From Inhella proteolytica (GTDB lineage: Bacteria; Pseudomonadota; Gammaproteobacteria; Burkholderiales; Burkholderiaceae_C): DNA of 64,000 bases. The notes under the pieces were generated by a model. The model was not told the origin of the DNA and did not search any database. It saw only the letters and a list, made by a program, of their open reading frames with translations. Both the position numbers and the translations under genes were made by a program. Within the stretch, counting starts at the first letter, position 1; each line of letters begins with the position of its first letter. Location of the stretch: contig NZ_JAEDAK010000004.1 of the NCBI RefSeq assembly GCF_016093275.1, positions 279,477 to 343,476 of the forward strand. The letters run 5' to 3'. This document shows positions 16,693-25,201 of the stretch, in pieces.

Positions 16693-17117
16693 CCCGCCGA
16701 AAGCGCGCCCTGCACCCAGCGCTGCAGCTCCGCCGCCGGCATGGCGCCGCTGCGCCGGGCAATCTCCTCGCCGCCGCGGTAGAGCACCAGGGTGGGGATG
16801 GAGCGGATGCGGTTCCTCACGCTGGCCTGCGGGTTGCTGTCGGTTTCCACCTTGGCAAAGCGCACGCCGGGTAGCGCCGCGGCGGCGGCCTCGAAGTGCG
16901 GCGCCATGGCATGGCAGGGCCCGCACCACTCGGCCCAGAAGTCCACCAGCACCGGCTGCTCGGTCTTGGCGATGTAGTCGAAGAAGCGCGCGTCACTCAG
17001 CGCCACCGGGTGCGCGGGCGCCAGCTCGGTCTTGCACTTGGCACAGACCGGGCCGTCACCCAGGCGCTCCTCGGGCACGCGGTTGACCGCGCCACATTGG
17101 GAACAGACGAGATGCAT
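16689..17117 (-). CDS. trxC: Thioredoxin 2 (zinc-binding thioredoxin)
   Basis: The 142-residue protein has an N-terminal zinc ribbon with two CxxC pairs (Cys5/Cys8 and Cys25/Cys28) followed by a thioredoxin domain with active site WCGPC (Cys65/Cys68) and the cis-proline in SIPTLVLY. This is the TrxC architecture, linked to oxidative stress in E. coli. In this operon it could reduce persulfides on proteins or low-molecular thiols. A strong AAGGAG ribosome-binding site lies before the ATG. Its stop overlaps the start of the MBL gene. Confidence 0.93.
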   Translation of the reverse strand: MHLVCSQCGAVNRVPEERLGDGPVCAKCKTELAPAHPVALSDARFFDYIAKTEQPVLVDFWAEWCGPCHAMAPHFEAAAAALPGVRFAKVETDSNPQASVRNRIRSIPTLVLYRGGEEIARRSGAMPAAELQRWVQGALSAG

Positions 17118-17166
17118 GGCGAACTCCTTCAGGAAGGTGCAGGCGCACGGCGGCTCGGCCGCCGGC

Positions 17167-17376
17167 TCAGCACCCGCCCTTGATGCCGAACTTGCGCAGG
17201 ATGCTTTCCATCAGGCACCAGCGCGTCAGGCCGGACTGCAGCAGGTTCACACCCACGAAGGCGGTGAAGGCCAGCCACCACTGTGAGTGGAAGACGGGGC
17301 TGCCGGGGATGCCGAGCAGCAGGGACAGCAGGATGAAGCTGCCGGCGACGACACGGACGATTTGCCAAGAGCTCAT
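17167..17376 (-). CDS. DUF2892 (YgaP-like) small membrane protein
   Basis: This 69-residue protein has two hydrophobic helices (about 8-24 and 33-50), the DUF2892 layout with ILLSLLLG, WWLAFTAFVGVNLLQSG and CLMESILRKFG. In other bacteria DUF2892 is fused to rhodanese in YgaP or sits in persulfide-responsive operons. A very strong AAAGGAGAG ribosome-binding site precedes the ATG at 17376. The reading frame is open far upstream, antisense-like within the RND gene, but that part is not coding. It lies 2 bp after the RND stop and 49 bp before trxC. Confidence 0.85.
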   Translation of the reverse strand: MSSWQIVRVVAGSFILLSLLLGIPGSPVFHSQWWLAFTAFVGVNLLQSGLTRWCLMESILRKFGIKGGC

Positions 17377-17378
17377 GG

Positions 17379-20300
17379 TCACTCTCCTTTCAAGAGGTGC
17401 AGGCGGTGGCGATAGGCCACGTAGTAGAGAACCGGAATGACGACCAGGGTCAGCACCGTCGACACGGCAATGCCGAAGATCAGGCTGATGGCCAGGCCGT
17501 TGAAGATGGGGTCGTCGAGGATGAAGAAGGCGCCCAGCATGGCCGCCAGGCCGGTGAGCAGGATGGGCTGGGCGCGGGTGATGGCCGAGCGCTGAATGGC
17601 GGTCTCGAAGGCCATGCCGGTGCGCACCTGCAGGTTGATGAAGTCCACCAGCAGGATGGAGTTGCGCACGATGATGCCGGCCAGGGCAATCATGCCGATC
17701 ATGCTGGTGGCCGTGAACGGCGCATGCAACAGGGCATGGCCAGGCATCACGCCGATGACCGTGAGCGGGATGGGCGCCATGATGATCAGCGGCGTCAGGT
17801 AGCTGCCGAACTGCGCCACCACCAGCAGGTAGATCAGCACCAGGCCGACGGCGTAGGCCAGGCCCATGTCGCGGAAGGTCTCGTAGGTGATCTGCCACTC
17901 GCCGTCCCACTTCAGGCTGTAGCCGCGGTAGGGGTCGGAGGGCTGGCGGATGAAGAACTCCTGCAGGCGGCCGCCGTCCGGGGTCTCGATCTGCTGCAGG
18001 GCCGAGCGCGCGCTGAACAGACCGTAGAGCGGGCTGTCGATGCGGCCGGCCATGTCGGCCACCACGTAGTGCACGGCCAGGCCGTCCTTGCGGTAGATCG
18101 GCTGCTCGCGCTGCGCGTCCTGCACCGTCACCACCTCGCGCAGCGGAATGAGCGCGCCGCTGGCCGACTTGACGCCGAGCGACAGCAGGGCGTCCAGGTC
18201 GCCGGCGCGCTCGGGCGGCAGCATCAGCGTGGCGGGCACGGCGCGGTGCGAGCCGTCGTGCAGCCAGATCGCCGCGTCGCCGCTCTGCGCCGCGCGCAGC
18301 GTGGCCACCACCTGGGCGGGGGCCACCCCCAGGCCCATGGTCTTGCGGCGGTCCACCTGCAGCAGCTGGCGCGGGGCGGCGGCGATGCCGGAATCGTCCA
18401 CGTCCACCACGCCCTCTTGGCCGCTCAACACCTTGCGCACAGCGGCCGCCACTTGGGCGCGGCCGCTGGCCTCGGGGCCGTAGATCTCGGCCACGATGGG
18501 CGCGAGCACCGGCGGGCCGGGCGGCACTTCCACCACCTTCACATTGGCGCCAAAGCGCTGGCCGATCTTCTGCAGTTCCGGGCGCCAGCGGGTGGCAATG
18601 GCATGGCTTTGCTCCTTGCGCTGGCCTTTGGGCAGCAGGGTCACGGCCAGGTCGCCTTGGTGCGGGTCGGCGCGCAGGAAGTACTGGCGCACCAGGCCGT
18701 TGAAGTTGATGGGCGCTGAAGCGCCGGCATAGGCCTGCAAATGGCGCACCTCGGGCTGCTCGTCCAGCCAGGCTCCCAGGGCCTGCAGGGTGGCCGCCGT
18801 CTGTTCCAGCGGCGCGCCGGCTGGCATGTCGACGACGACCTGCAGCTCCGACTTGTTGTCGAAGGGCAGCATCTTCAGCATCACCAGGCCCACGGCCGGC
18901 AGGGCGACGGACAGGGCAATCAAGCCCGCCACCCCCAGGCCCAGCAGCTTGCGGTTGCGGCCGCCGCGCTGCGCGTGCAGCAGCGGGCCGAACAGGCGCT
19001 CGAAGCGCGGCGCCAGCCATTTGGACAGACCATGCAGGGCCTCGGGGTCGTGGCCCGCACCGGCCGGCACGGCCTTCATCAAGAGGCGCGCCAGCCAGGG
19101 CGTGACGACGAAGGCGATGGCCAGCGACAGCAGCATGCCCATGCTGGCGTTGATGGGGATGGGCGCCATGTAGGGGCCCATCAGGCCGGAGACGAAGGCC
19201 ATCGGCAGCAGGGCGGCGATGACCGTGAGCGTGGCCAGGATGGTGGGGCCGCCCACTTCGTCCACCGCGCCGGGGATCAGTTCGCGCAGGGATTTGCCCG
19301 GGAACAGCTGCTGGTGGCGGTGGATGTTTTCCACCACCACGATGGCGTCGTCCACCAGGATGCCGATGGAGAAGATCAGCGCGAACAGCGACACCCGGTT
19401 CAGCGTGAAGCCCCAGGCCCAGGAGGCGAACAGGGTGACGGTGAGCGTGAGGATGACTGCGGCGCCGACGATGGCGGCCTCGCGCTTCCCCAGCGCGAAG
19501 AACACCAGGGCGACCACCGAGGCGGTGGCGAAGAGCAGTTTCTGGATCAGCTGGTTCGCCTTGTCGTTGGCGGTGCTGCCGTAGTTGCGCGTCTCTTCCA
19601 GGTCCACCTGGGCCGGCAGCACGGTGCCGCGCAGCTCGGTCACGCGGGCGCTCAGGGCGCGCGCCACGTCGATGGCGTTCTCGCCGGCCTTCTTGGTCAC
19701 CGCCAGGGTCAGGGCCGGGAAGTCCTGGCCGTCCACGCGGTGCCACACCAGGCGGGTCTCGGGCAGCGGGCCGTCGCTCACCTGGGCCAGATCGCGCAGC
19801 TGCACCGGCTTAGCGTTATGCACACCCACCACCAGCTCTTCCACCTCGCGGGCATCGCGCAGGAAGGGGCCGGCTTCGAGCTGGATGGTCTGGTTGCCGA
19901 GCACGCGCTCGCCCACCTGCGCGCCCTGGTGGGCAGCCTGCAGGGCCTGGCGCAGCTCGCTCAAGCTGAAGCCGACGCGGTTCAGCTTGGCCGGGTCCAC
20001 TTCCACCTTGATGGCGCGGCCGGGGCCGCCAATCGTCGTGATGTCGCGCGTGCCAGGCACGCGCTTGAGCTCGGCCTCCAGGCTGTGCGCCACGCGCTCC
20101 AGGTCGTAGCGGCCGAAGTTCGGGTCGCGGCTGAACAATGTGAAGCTGACGATGGGCACGTCGTCGATGCCCAGGGGCTTGACCAGCGGGGGCGAGGCGC
20201 CCAGGCCCGGCGGCAGCCAGTCGGCATTGCTCTGAATGGTGTCGTGCAGGCGCACCAGGGCTTCGGTGCGCGGCACCCCCACCTTGAATTGCACGGTGAT

Positions 20301-20588
20301 GACGGCCATGCCGGGGCGCGAAACGGACATCACATGCTCGACACCGGGCATGCGCGAGAGCACCTGCTCACCCGGCACCGCCAGCAGCGATTCGACATCC
20401 GCCACAGCCGCGCCGGGCAGCGCCACCATCACATTGGCCATGGTGACGTTGATCTGCGGCTCCTCCTCGCGCGGCGTCACCGCCACGGCGAAGACACCGA
20501 GCAGCAGCGCGACGATCGCCAGCAGCGGGGTGATCTGCGCGCTCTGGAAGAAGGCCGCGATGCGGCCGGACACGCCCAGCTTGCTCAT
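17379..20588 (-). CDS. RND efflux pump, inner-membrane permease
   Basis: The 1,069-residue protein is a full-length HAE/AcrB-type RND permease: an N-terminal helix (QITPLLAIVALLLGVFAV), two large periplasmic loops, and the TM4 proton-relay motif GILVDDAIVVVENI with paired Asp. It works with the adaptor encoded upstream and an outer-membrane channel not present here. The ATG at 20588 shares a base with the adaptor stop (TGATG); the frame also offers a GTG one codon earlier. The substrate is unknown. The downstream sulfur/thiol genes suggest a small toxic thiol- or sulfur-related compound. Confidence 0.9.
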   Translation of the reverse strand: MSKLGVSGRIAAFFQSAQITPLLAIVALLLGVFAVAVTPREEEPQINVTMANVMVALPGAAVADVESLLAVPGEQVLSRMPGVEHVMSVSRPGMAVITVQFKVGVPRTEALVRLHDTIQSNADWLPPGLGASPPLVKPLGIDDVPIVSFTLFSRDPNFGRYDLERVAHSLEAELKRVPGTRDITTIGGPGRAIKVEVDPAKLNRVGFSLSELRQALQAAHQGAQVGERVLGNQTIQLEAGPFLRDAREVEELVVGVHNAKPVQLRDLAQVSDGPLPETRLVWHRVDGQDFPALTLAVTKKAGENAIDVARALSARVTELRGTVLPAQVDLEETRNYGSTANDKANQLIQKLLFATASVVALVFFALGKREAAIVGAAVILTLTVTLFASWAWGFTLNRVSLFALIFSIGILVDDAIVVVENIHRHQQLFPGKSLRELIPGAVDEVGGPTILATLTVIAALLPMAFVSGLMGPYMAPIPINASMGMLLSLAIAFVVTPWLARLLMKAVPAGAGHDPEALHGLSKWLAPRFERLFGPLLHAQRGGRNRKLLGLGVAGLIALSVALPAVGLVMLKMLPFDNKSELQVVVDMPAGAPLEQTAATLQALGAWLDEQPEVRHLQAYAGASAPINFNGLVRQYFLRADPHQGDLAVTLLPKGQRKEQSHAIATRWRPELQKIGQRFGANVKVVEVPPGPPVLAPIVAEIYGPEASGRAQVAAAVRKVLSGQEGVVDVDDSGIAAAPRQLLQVDRRKTMGLGVAPAQVVATLRAAQSGDAAIWLHDGSHRAVPATLMLPPERAGDLDALLSLGVKSASGALIPLREVVTVQDAQREQPIYRKDGLAVHYVVADMAGRIDSPLYGLFSARSALQQIETPDGGRLQEFFIRQPSDPYRGYSLKWDGEWQITYETFRDMGLAYAVGLVLIYLLVVAQFGSYLTPLIIMAPIPLTVIGVMPGHALLHAPFTATSMIGMIALAGIIVRNSILLVDFINLQVRTGMAFETAIQRSAITRAQPILLTGLAAMLGAFFILDDPIFNGLAISLIFGIAVSTVLTLVVIPVLYYVAYRHRLHLLKGE

Positions 20589-21610
20589 CACTTGGCTCCC
20601 TTGGCCGCGCGCTGCGGCTCCAACACCACACGCTCACCGGCGCTCAAGCCCGCCAGCACCTCCACCTGATCGCCCTGCACCGGGCCCAGGCGCAGCTGGC
20701 GCAGCTGCGGCTGGCCCTTGGGGTCCAGCACGTAGACAGCGCGCAGCTCGGCGCGGCGCACCAGCGCCGCCTGCGGCACCCACAGACGGGTGGGCGCGGC
20801 GGCCTGTTCCTGCGGCACCCACAGGCGCGCGAACTGGCCGGGCTGGGCGGCGGATTCAGGAAGTTCCAGGCGCACGGCTTGGGTCTGCGAGCCGGCATCG
20901 GCCAGCGGCAGGCGTTGCACGCGGGTCGGGTTCAGGCGCTGGCCCAGCGCGGGGATCTCGACCTGCAGCGCGGCCGCGTCCGGCAGGCGCAGCTGCTGCG
21001 GCACGCTGGCCGTCACGCGCAGGGCGCGCGGGTCGAACACCGTCACCAGCGCGCGACCGGGCATGGCCATGTCGCCCAGCGACACCGGCACTTCGGCCAC
21101 CACGCCGTCGTACGGCGCCGTCACGCGGTGGAAACCGGTTTGCGTGCGGGCCGCTTCCAGCGCGGCGGCCTGGGCCTGCAGCTGCGCGCTGCTGGCCTTG
21201 AACTGCGCCTCGGCCTGGTCCAGCGCGCCCTGGCTGATGAAGCCCTGCGCGCGCAGCTGCTGCTGGCGCTCGAAGTCGCGCTGCGCCAGGGCGAGCTGGG
21301 CCTTGACGGCCTGGGCCTGCGCGGCGCTCGCCTGGGCGCCCTGCTCGGCGGCCCGCGCATCCAGGCGGATCAGCAGCTGGCCGGCCTTGACGCGGTCGCC
21401 CACCTTGACGGCGATCTCGACGATGGCGCCCGGCACCTGCGCGGCCAGCACGGTCTGGCGCTGCGCCTCCACCACGCCCTCGAAGCCGCGCAGGCCGGCC
21501 TGGTTGCCGGCTTGCAGGGTCAGGGTGCGGTAGGGCTCGGACGCCTGCGCGGCCGCCAGCGGCAGCGTCAGGGCCAGGGGGAGCAGGGCGCGAAGCAGGG
21601 TGGGTTTCAT
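20588..21610 (-). CDS. RND efflux adaptor (membrane fusion protein)
   Basis: This 340-residue periplasmic adaptor has a signal sequence (cleavage likely after AAAQA, about residue 22), a lipoyl half-motif (VPGAIVEIAVKVGDRVKAGQLL), an Ala/Gln-rich alpha-helical hairpin of about 70 residues, the second lipoyl half (TAPYDGVVAEVPVSLGDMA), and a beta-barrel domain. It is the first gene of the minus-strand operon. The 104-bp divergent gap to the ArsR gene contains the presumed operator. Confidence 0.9.
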   Translation of the reverse strand: MKPTLLRALLPLALTLPLAAAQASEPYRTLTLQAGNQAGLRGFEGVVEAQRQTVLAAQVPGAIVEIAVKVGDRVKAGQLLIRLDARAAEQGAQASAAQAQAVKAQLALAQRDFERQQQLRAQGFISQGALDQAEAQFKASSAQLQAQAAALEAARTQTGFHRVTAPYDGVVAEVPVSLGDMAMPGRALVTVFDPRALRVTASVPQQLRLPDAAALQVEIPALGQRLNPTRVQRLPLADAGSQTQAVRLELPESAAQPGQFARLWVPQEQAAAPTRLWVPQAALVRRAELRAVYVLDPKGQPQLRQLRLGPVQGDQVEVLAGLSAGERVVLEPQRAAKGAK

Positions 21611-21646
21611 GGCGCGGCAGGGGTGGCTGTCTGTCTCGGGCTTAAG

Positions 21647-21675
21647 TATTTACGCATTTGCTCAAATAGTCAATA
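21647..21675. promoter_or_regulatory. Candidate ArsR-family operator
   Basis: An AT-rich imperfect inverted repeat stands out in otherwise GC-rich DNA. The left arm TATTTACGCATTTG (21647-21660) and right arm CAAATAGTCAATA (21663-21675) meet at ATTTG-CT-CAAAT. Size and symmetry match ArsR/SmtB and BigR operators. It lies between the divergent arsR-like gene and the RND operon, so one site could repress both. Confidence 0.65.
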
Positions 21676-21714
21676 ACGTACAGAATGCGGCCCGTGAACC
21701 CGTCAGGAATGCCC

Positions 21715-22071
21715 ATGCCCGCCACCGCGCCCTCGATGCACGAACTGCCCGACCCCGCCCTGGACGAGGTGGCCTCCTTCTTCCAGGCCCTGGCCGAACC
21801 CAACCGCCTGCGCCTGCTGAACCTGCTGCGCAATGGCGAACAGCGCGTGGGCGATCTGGCCGAACAGACCGGCATGACCACGGCCAACGTCTCCCGCCAC
21901 CTGAGCCTGCTGCAGCAGCGCGGCCTGGTCCGGCGTGAGAGCCGCGGCACGAGTGCGTATTACTGCGTGGCGGATGCGGGGATCTACCAGCTCTGTGACC
22001 TCGTCTGCGGCACCGTGGCGCGCAAGAGCGAGGCGGCGGCGCAGGAGCGGCTGGGCCTGTTCCGCCGCTGA
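21715..22071 (+). CDS. ArsR/SmtB family repressor
   Basis: The roughly 118-residue protein has the ArsR winged helix (VGDLAEQTGMTTANVSRHLSLL). The BigR/SqrR first cysteine in helix alpha2 is absent (LLNLLRNGEQ at that place). Instead three cysteines lie near the C-terminus, in YYCV and in a CDLVC motif on helix alpha5. These could sense metals, persulfides or thiol stress. ATG 21715 is chosen because AGGA lies 7 nt upstream; ATGs at 21685 and 21709 are alternatives. It is divergent from the RND/TrxC/MBL/SulP operon, which it probably represses. Confidence 0.83.
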   Translation: MPATAPSMHELPDPALDEVASFFQALAEPNRLRLLNLLRNGEQRVGDLAEQTGMTTANVSRHLSLLQQRGLVRRESRGTSAYYCVADAGIYQLCDLVCGTVARKSEAAAQERLGLFRR

Positions 22072-22072
22072 A

Positions 22073-22088
22073 GGGGGCGCTCGCCCCC
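22073..22088 (+). terminator. Possible weak terminator after arsR
   Basis: GGGGGCG and CGCCCCC pair around CT right after the stop codon. No T-tract follows, so termination would be weak or Rho-assisted. Confidence 0.3.
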
Positions 22089-22187
22089 GCAGTCGGGTGG
22101 CGTAGCAACACCTGCTCACACACTGGTGGGCACGGCGGCGGATTCCGGCCAGAGCATCGGGCCCCTTTCCACTGCCCCTTTTGCACC

Positions 22188-23120
22188 ATGGCCCAACCGA
22201 AGAATCTGGCCGTACTGTTCACCACGCTCGCCGCACTCGGGCCCGCGCTGGCCTCGCAGGCCGCACAGTCGGACGAATGCCTGCGCAACTACGCGGTGAA
22301 GGGCTCAGCCCTCTCCGGCAAGACCCACACCACCCACGGGATGCTCGAAGGCGTGGCGCCCACCGACGCCCTGCCTCGCATCGCGCGCTTCCTGTCCCTG
22401 AGCGGGTTCACCGTGCTGAGCCAGAACCCCGGCGCAGGACTGATCGAGGCGGCGCAGTCCGCCATGCTGGCGCAGGGCAAGCGCCTGCCCCTGAACGTCG
22501 CCGTCACGGCACAGGGCAACGGCAGCCAGGTGAACACCAGCTTCGTCACCAGCCCCTTGATGATCTTCAGCACCGAGACGCTGAAAGACCATCTCTGCAA
22601 GACCATTGCAGCCGGCGCAGCGGGCGACGGCGCGAGCCCCACACCAACACCGACCGCTGCGGCCATGCCCGCCAACCCGGCGCCGCCGCCCGCCCGGCCC
22701 CGCATCCAGGGCGTCGCCATGCTCTCGCCCTCGCAGGCGGAGCAGATCGCCACCGCGCTGCGCAAGGGCCCTCACCCGGAGCGCCTGAGCGAGGCCCTGC
22801 CCGCCCTGCTGCCCACCCTTGCGCAGTTCGTGGAGCGCATGGCCTGCATCAGCACCTTCAGTGCCGTGAGCACGCTGGATGAGTTTGCTGCAGCGGGCGT
22901 GAGCTTTCGGACCAAGGTGATTCAGGCGCCCATGCCCAAGATGAAGTACCACGACAGCAACCAATGCCTGGACGTGCTGCGCGTGCAGGGCTGGACCATG
23001 CCAGCCGACAACGCCCTCCAGTTCGAGGTGGCCTACAAGGCTGCGGACAGCGGCGAAGTGGCCAAGTCCAGCCACGAGGTGGTGCGCCAGCCGGATGGCA
23101 GCTGGCTGTTCCGCCGCTGA
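22188..23120 (+). CDS. Exported protein of unknown function
   Basis: The 310-residue product has an N-terminal signal-like segment (FTTLAALGPALASQAAQS), then two segments of mixed secondary structure joined by a Pro/Ala/Thr-rich linker near residues 150-170. Six cysteines are scattered through the chain, consistent with oxidation in the periplasm. No family is recognised. It precedes a thioredoxin-fold exported protein on the same strand with an 83-bp gap that contains its own promoter motif. The track frame is clear and the codon use matches neighbours. Confidence 0.65.
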   Translation: MAQPKNLAVLFTTLAALGPALASQAAQSDECLRNYAVKGSALSGKTHTTHGMLEGVAPTDALPRIARFLSLSGFTVLSQNPGAGLIEAAQSAMLAQGKRLPLNVAVTAQGNGSQVNTSFVTSPLMIFSTETLKDHLCKTIAAGAAGDGASPTPTPTAAAMPANPAPPPARPRIQGVAMLSPSQAEQIATALRKGPHPERLSEALPALLPTLAQFVERMACISTFSAVSTLDEFAAAGVSFRTKVIQAPMPKMKYHDSNQCLDVLRVQGWTMPADNALQFEVAYKAADSGEVAKSSHEVVRQPDGSWLFRR

Positions 23121-23170
23121 CTTCCGGCACCCGCGCAACCCTGCACAGACAGCACCGGGGCAGGCGGCCG

Positions 23171-23176
23171 ACAATC
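23171..23176 (+). promoter_or_regulatory. Candidate -10 element upstream of thioredoxin-fold gene
   Basis: CGACAATCG matches the recurrent nACAAT motif. Predicted transcription starts near 23182, leaving a leader of about 22 nt that contains the CGGAG ribosome-binding site. Confidence 0.45.
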
Positions 23177-23203
23177 GCAGGCTTGACTTCCGGAGCCTGC
23201 TTC

Positions 23204-24733
23204 ATGCGTCCCGTCCTTCGCGCCCTCGCCCTGTCTGTGACCCTGGCCCTCGGTGCCGCCGCCCAGGCTGCCGTGGACATGCCGCCCGGCATCGCCTGGC
23301 GCGCGGCGGCGCAGGACAGCGACATCGAGGCCGCCTTTGCCGCGGCCAAGGGTGAGAACAAGCCGGTGCTGCTGTACTGGGGCGCCAAGTGGTGCCCGCC
23401 CTGCAACCAGCTCAAGGCCACGCTGTTCAACCGCGCCGACTTCATCGAACAGAGCCGTGCCGTGGTGCCGGTGCAGATCGACGGCGACCTGCCGGGCGCG
23501 CAGAAGCTCGGTACCCGCTTCAAGGTGCGCGGCTACCCCACGCTGATCCTCTTCAGCCCGAATGGCCAGGAGCTGACGCGCCTGCCCGGCGAGGCCGACG
23601 CCGAGCGCGTCGTCAAGCTGCTGCAGATGGGTCTGTCGGGCGGCCGACCCATGAAGACCGTGCTGGCCGAGGCCCGCGCCGGCAAGGCGCTCAAGGCCGG
23701 CGAGTGGCAGCTGCTGAGCTACTACAGCTGGGACACTGACGAACAGCAGCTGGTGCCGGCCAAGGAGCGCGGCGCCCTGCTGCAGCGCCTGGCCACCGCC
23801 AAGGGCGTGCCGGCCGATGCCCGCACCCGCCTGAGCCTCAAGGCCCTGGGCGCCGGCGCCGCACCCGCCAAGGGCGACGCCGAACTGCTGGCCAGCGTGC
23901 TGAAGGACGCCAAGCAGGTGCGCACCCACCTGGACGTGCTGAGCAACTTCGCCGACGACCTGGTGCGCGCCCTGCAGCCGCAGCCCGGCGCCGCGCGCAG
24001 CGCGCTGGTGGCCCAGCTGAACCAGGCCCTGGCGGCGCAGCAGGCCGATGCGCAGCTCTCGCGCGCCGACCGCGTGAACTGCCTGATCGCTCGCGTGCAG
24101 CTGGCCCGCATCGACCTGCCCGAGGGCGAGGTCTACCCCAAGCTGGACGCCGCCCTGCTGAACGAGGTGCGCGGCCTGTCCAACCTGATGGACCGCGAGA
24201 TCAAGGACGGCTACGAGCGCCAGGCGGTGATGACGGCCGTGGGCCATGTGCTGGGCCTGGCCGGCCTGTGGGCCGAGAGCGATGCCATGCTCAAGGCCAA
24301 CCTGGCCAAGAGCCACTCGCCCTACTACCTGATGAACCAGTTGGGCGCGAACGCCCGCAAGACCGGCCGCAAGGACGAGGCGCTGAGCTGGTACGAGCAG
24401 GCCTTCAACAAGAGCGAGGGCCCGGCCACGCGCCTGCAGTGGGGCTCGACCTATTTCGAGAACCTGGTGAAGCTCAGCCCGCAGGACACGGCGCGCATCG
24501 AGAAGCTCGCCGCCCAGCTGATCGCCGAGGCCGAAAAGGACAAGGGCGCCTTCTACGAGCGCAGTGCACGCTCGCTGCAGAAGGTCAGCGACCAGCTGGT
24601 GCCCTGGGCCAAGGGCGCCAACGCCCCAGTGCTGCAGCGCCTGCAGGCCCAGCTGGGTGGGGTGTGCGCCAAGTTGGACACGGCCGACGCGCAGCGCAGC
24701 ACCTGCGAGGCCTTGCTGAAGCAAAAAGGCTGA
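23204..24733 (+). CDS. Exported thioredoxin-fold protein with helical-repeat C-terminus
   Basis: This 509-residue protein has a signal peptide (cleavage likely after AAAQA, about residue 22), a thioredoxin domain at about 40-150 with active site WCPPC and cis-Pro in RGYPTLILF, and then a long region of about 350 residues rich in Ala, Leu and Gln that looks like TPR-type helices. A periplasmic disulfide oxidoreductase or reductase acting on a bound partner is likely; the partner is unknown. The in-frame extension upstream of 23204 is not coding, since signal peptide and CGGAG site fix this start. Confidence 0.85.
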   Translation: MRPVLRALALSVTLALGAAAQAAVDMPPGIAWRAAAQDSDIEAAFAAAKGENKPVLLYWGAKWCPPCNQLKATLFNRADFIEQSRAVVPVQIDGDLPGAQKLGTRFKVRGYPTLILFSPNGQELTRLPGEADAERVVKLLQMGLSGGRPMKTVLAEARAGKALKAGEWQLLSYYSWDTDEQQLVPAKERGALLQRLATAKGVPADARTRLSLKALGAGAAPAKGDAELLASVLKDAKQVRTHLDVLSNFADDLVRALQPQPGAARSALVAQLNQALAAQQADAQLSRADRVNCLIARVQLARIDLPEGEVYPKLDAALLNEVRGLSNLMDREIKDGYERQAVMTAVGHVLGLAGLWAESDAMLKANLAKSHSPYYLMNQLGANARKTGRKDEALSWYEQAFNKSEGPATRLQWGSTYFENLVKLSPQDTARIEKLAAQLIAEAEKDKGAFYERSARSLQKVSDQLVPWAKGANAPVLQRLQAQLGGVCAKLDTADAQRSTCEALLKQKG

Positions 24734-24789
24734 AGTACTTTCAGACCCGGTACACGCTTTGTGGCCGCTAAGCGCGGCCGCCGCCGGCC

Positions 24790-25179
24790 ATGCCCTACGA
24801 CTACCCGCAGATCCAGGAGCTGCACCTGCTGCTGGCGGTGGTGAGCATGGCCATGATCGCGGTGCGCGGCCTGGGCCTGCTGCTGGGCGCGCGCTGGCCG
24901 CTGGACAGCCGGCTGCGCACCATCAATGGCGGCGTGGACATCCTGCTCACCGTCACCGGCCTGAGCCTGTGGGGCCTGCTCAACATCAGCCCCGTGCACC
25001 ATGGCTGGCTGATGGCCAAGCTGGTGCTGCTGCCGATCTATGCGCTGCTGGGTGCGCTGGCCTTCAACCCGAACCGGGCGCTAGAGCTGCGCGTGGCCTG
25101 CTACCTGGGGGCGCTACTCTGCATGGGACTGATCGTCGGGGTTTCCCAGACACGAGACCCCTGGCTGGGCCTGCTTTGA
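24790..25179 (+). CDS. SirB2 family membrane protein
   Basis: The 129-residue protein has four predicted transmembrane helices and SirB2 features: [17 protein letters not shown] at the N-terminus, [13 protein letters not shown], and [16 protein letters not shown]. SirB2 homologues are conserved membrane proteins of unknown biochemical role. It is 22 bp upstream of metH1, but the metH1 promoter motif overlaps this gap, so they may be transcribed separately. Confidence 0.75.
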   Translation: MPYDYPQIQELHLLLAVVSMAMIAVRGLGLLLGARWPLDSRLRTINGGVDILLTVTGLSLWGLLNISPVHHGWLMAKLVLLPIYALLGALAFNPNRALELRVACYLGALLCMGLIVGVSQTRDPWLGLL

Positions 25180-25190
25180 GAGCGGCCGCG

Positions 25191-25196
25191 ACAATC
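25191..25196 (+). promoter_or_regulatory. Candidate -10 element of metH1 (leaderless start)
   Basis: CGACAATCG ends 5 nt before the ATG. If the hexamer is nACAAT, the predicted +1 falls exactly on the A of the start codon at 25202. There is no Shine-Dalgarno sequence. Confidence 0.5.
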
Positions 25197-25201
25197 GCGG
25201 C

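Noticed and set aside
16680..16929. Long N-terminal extension of the MBL protein
   Set aside because: This segment is a shadow of trxC in another frame; the ATGA overlap with trxC and the family N-terminus support the start at 16692.
17167..19746. An 859-codon minus-strand frame
   Set aside because: Most of it is a shadow of the RND permease in another frame; only the last 69 codons (DUF2892, from 17376) have an RBS and a recognisable protein.
25180..25201. A possible SAH or cobalamin riboswitch before metH1
   Set aside because: Only 22 bp separate the genes. The 120 bp before metH2 also show no conserved riboswitch core.
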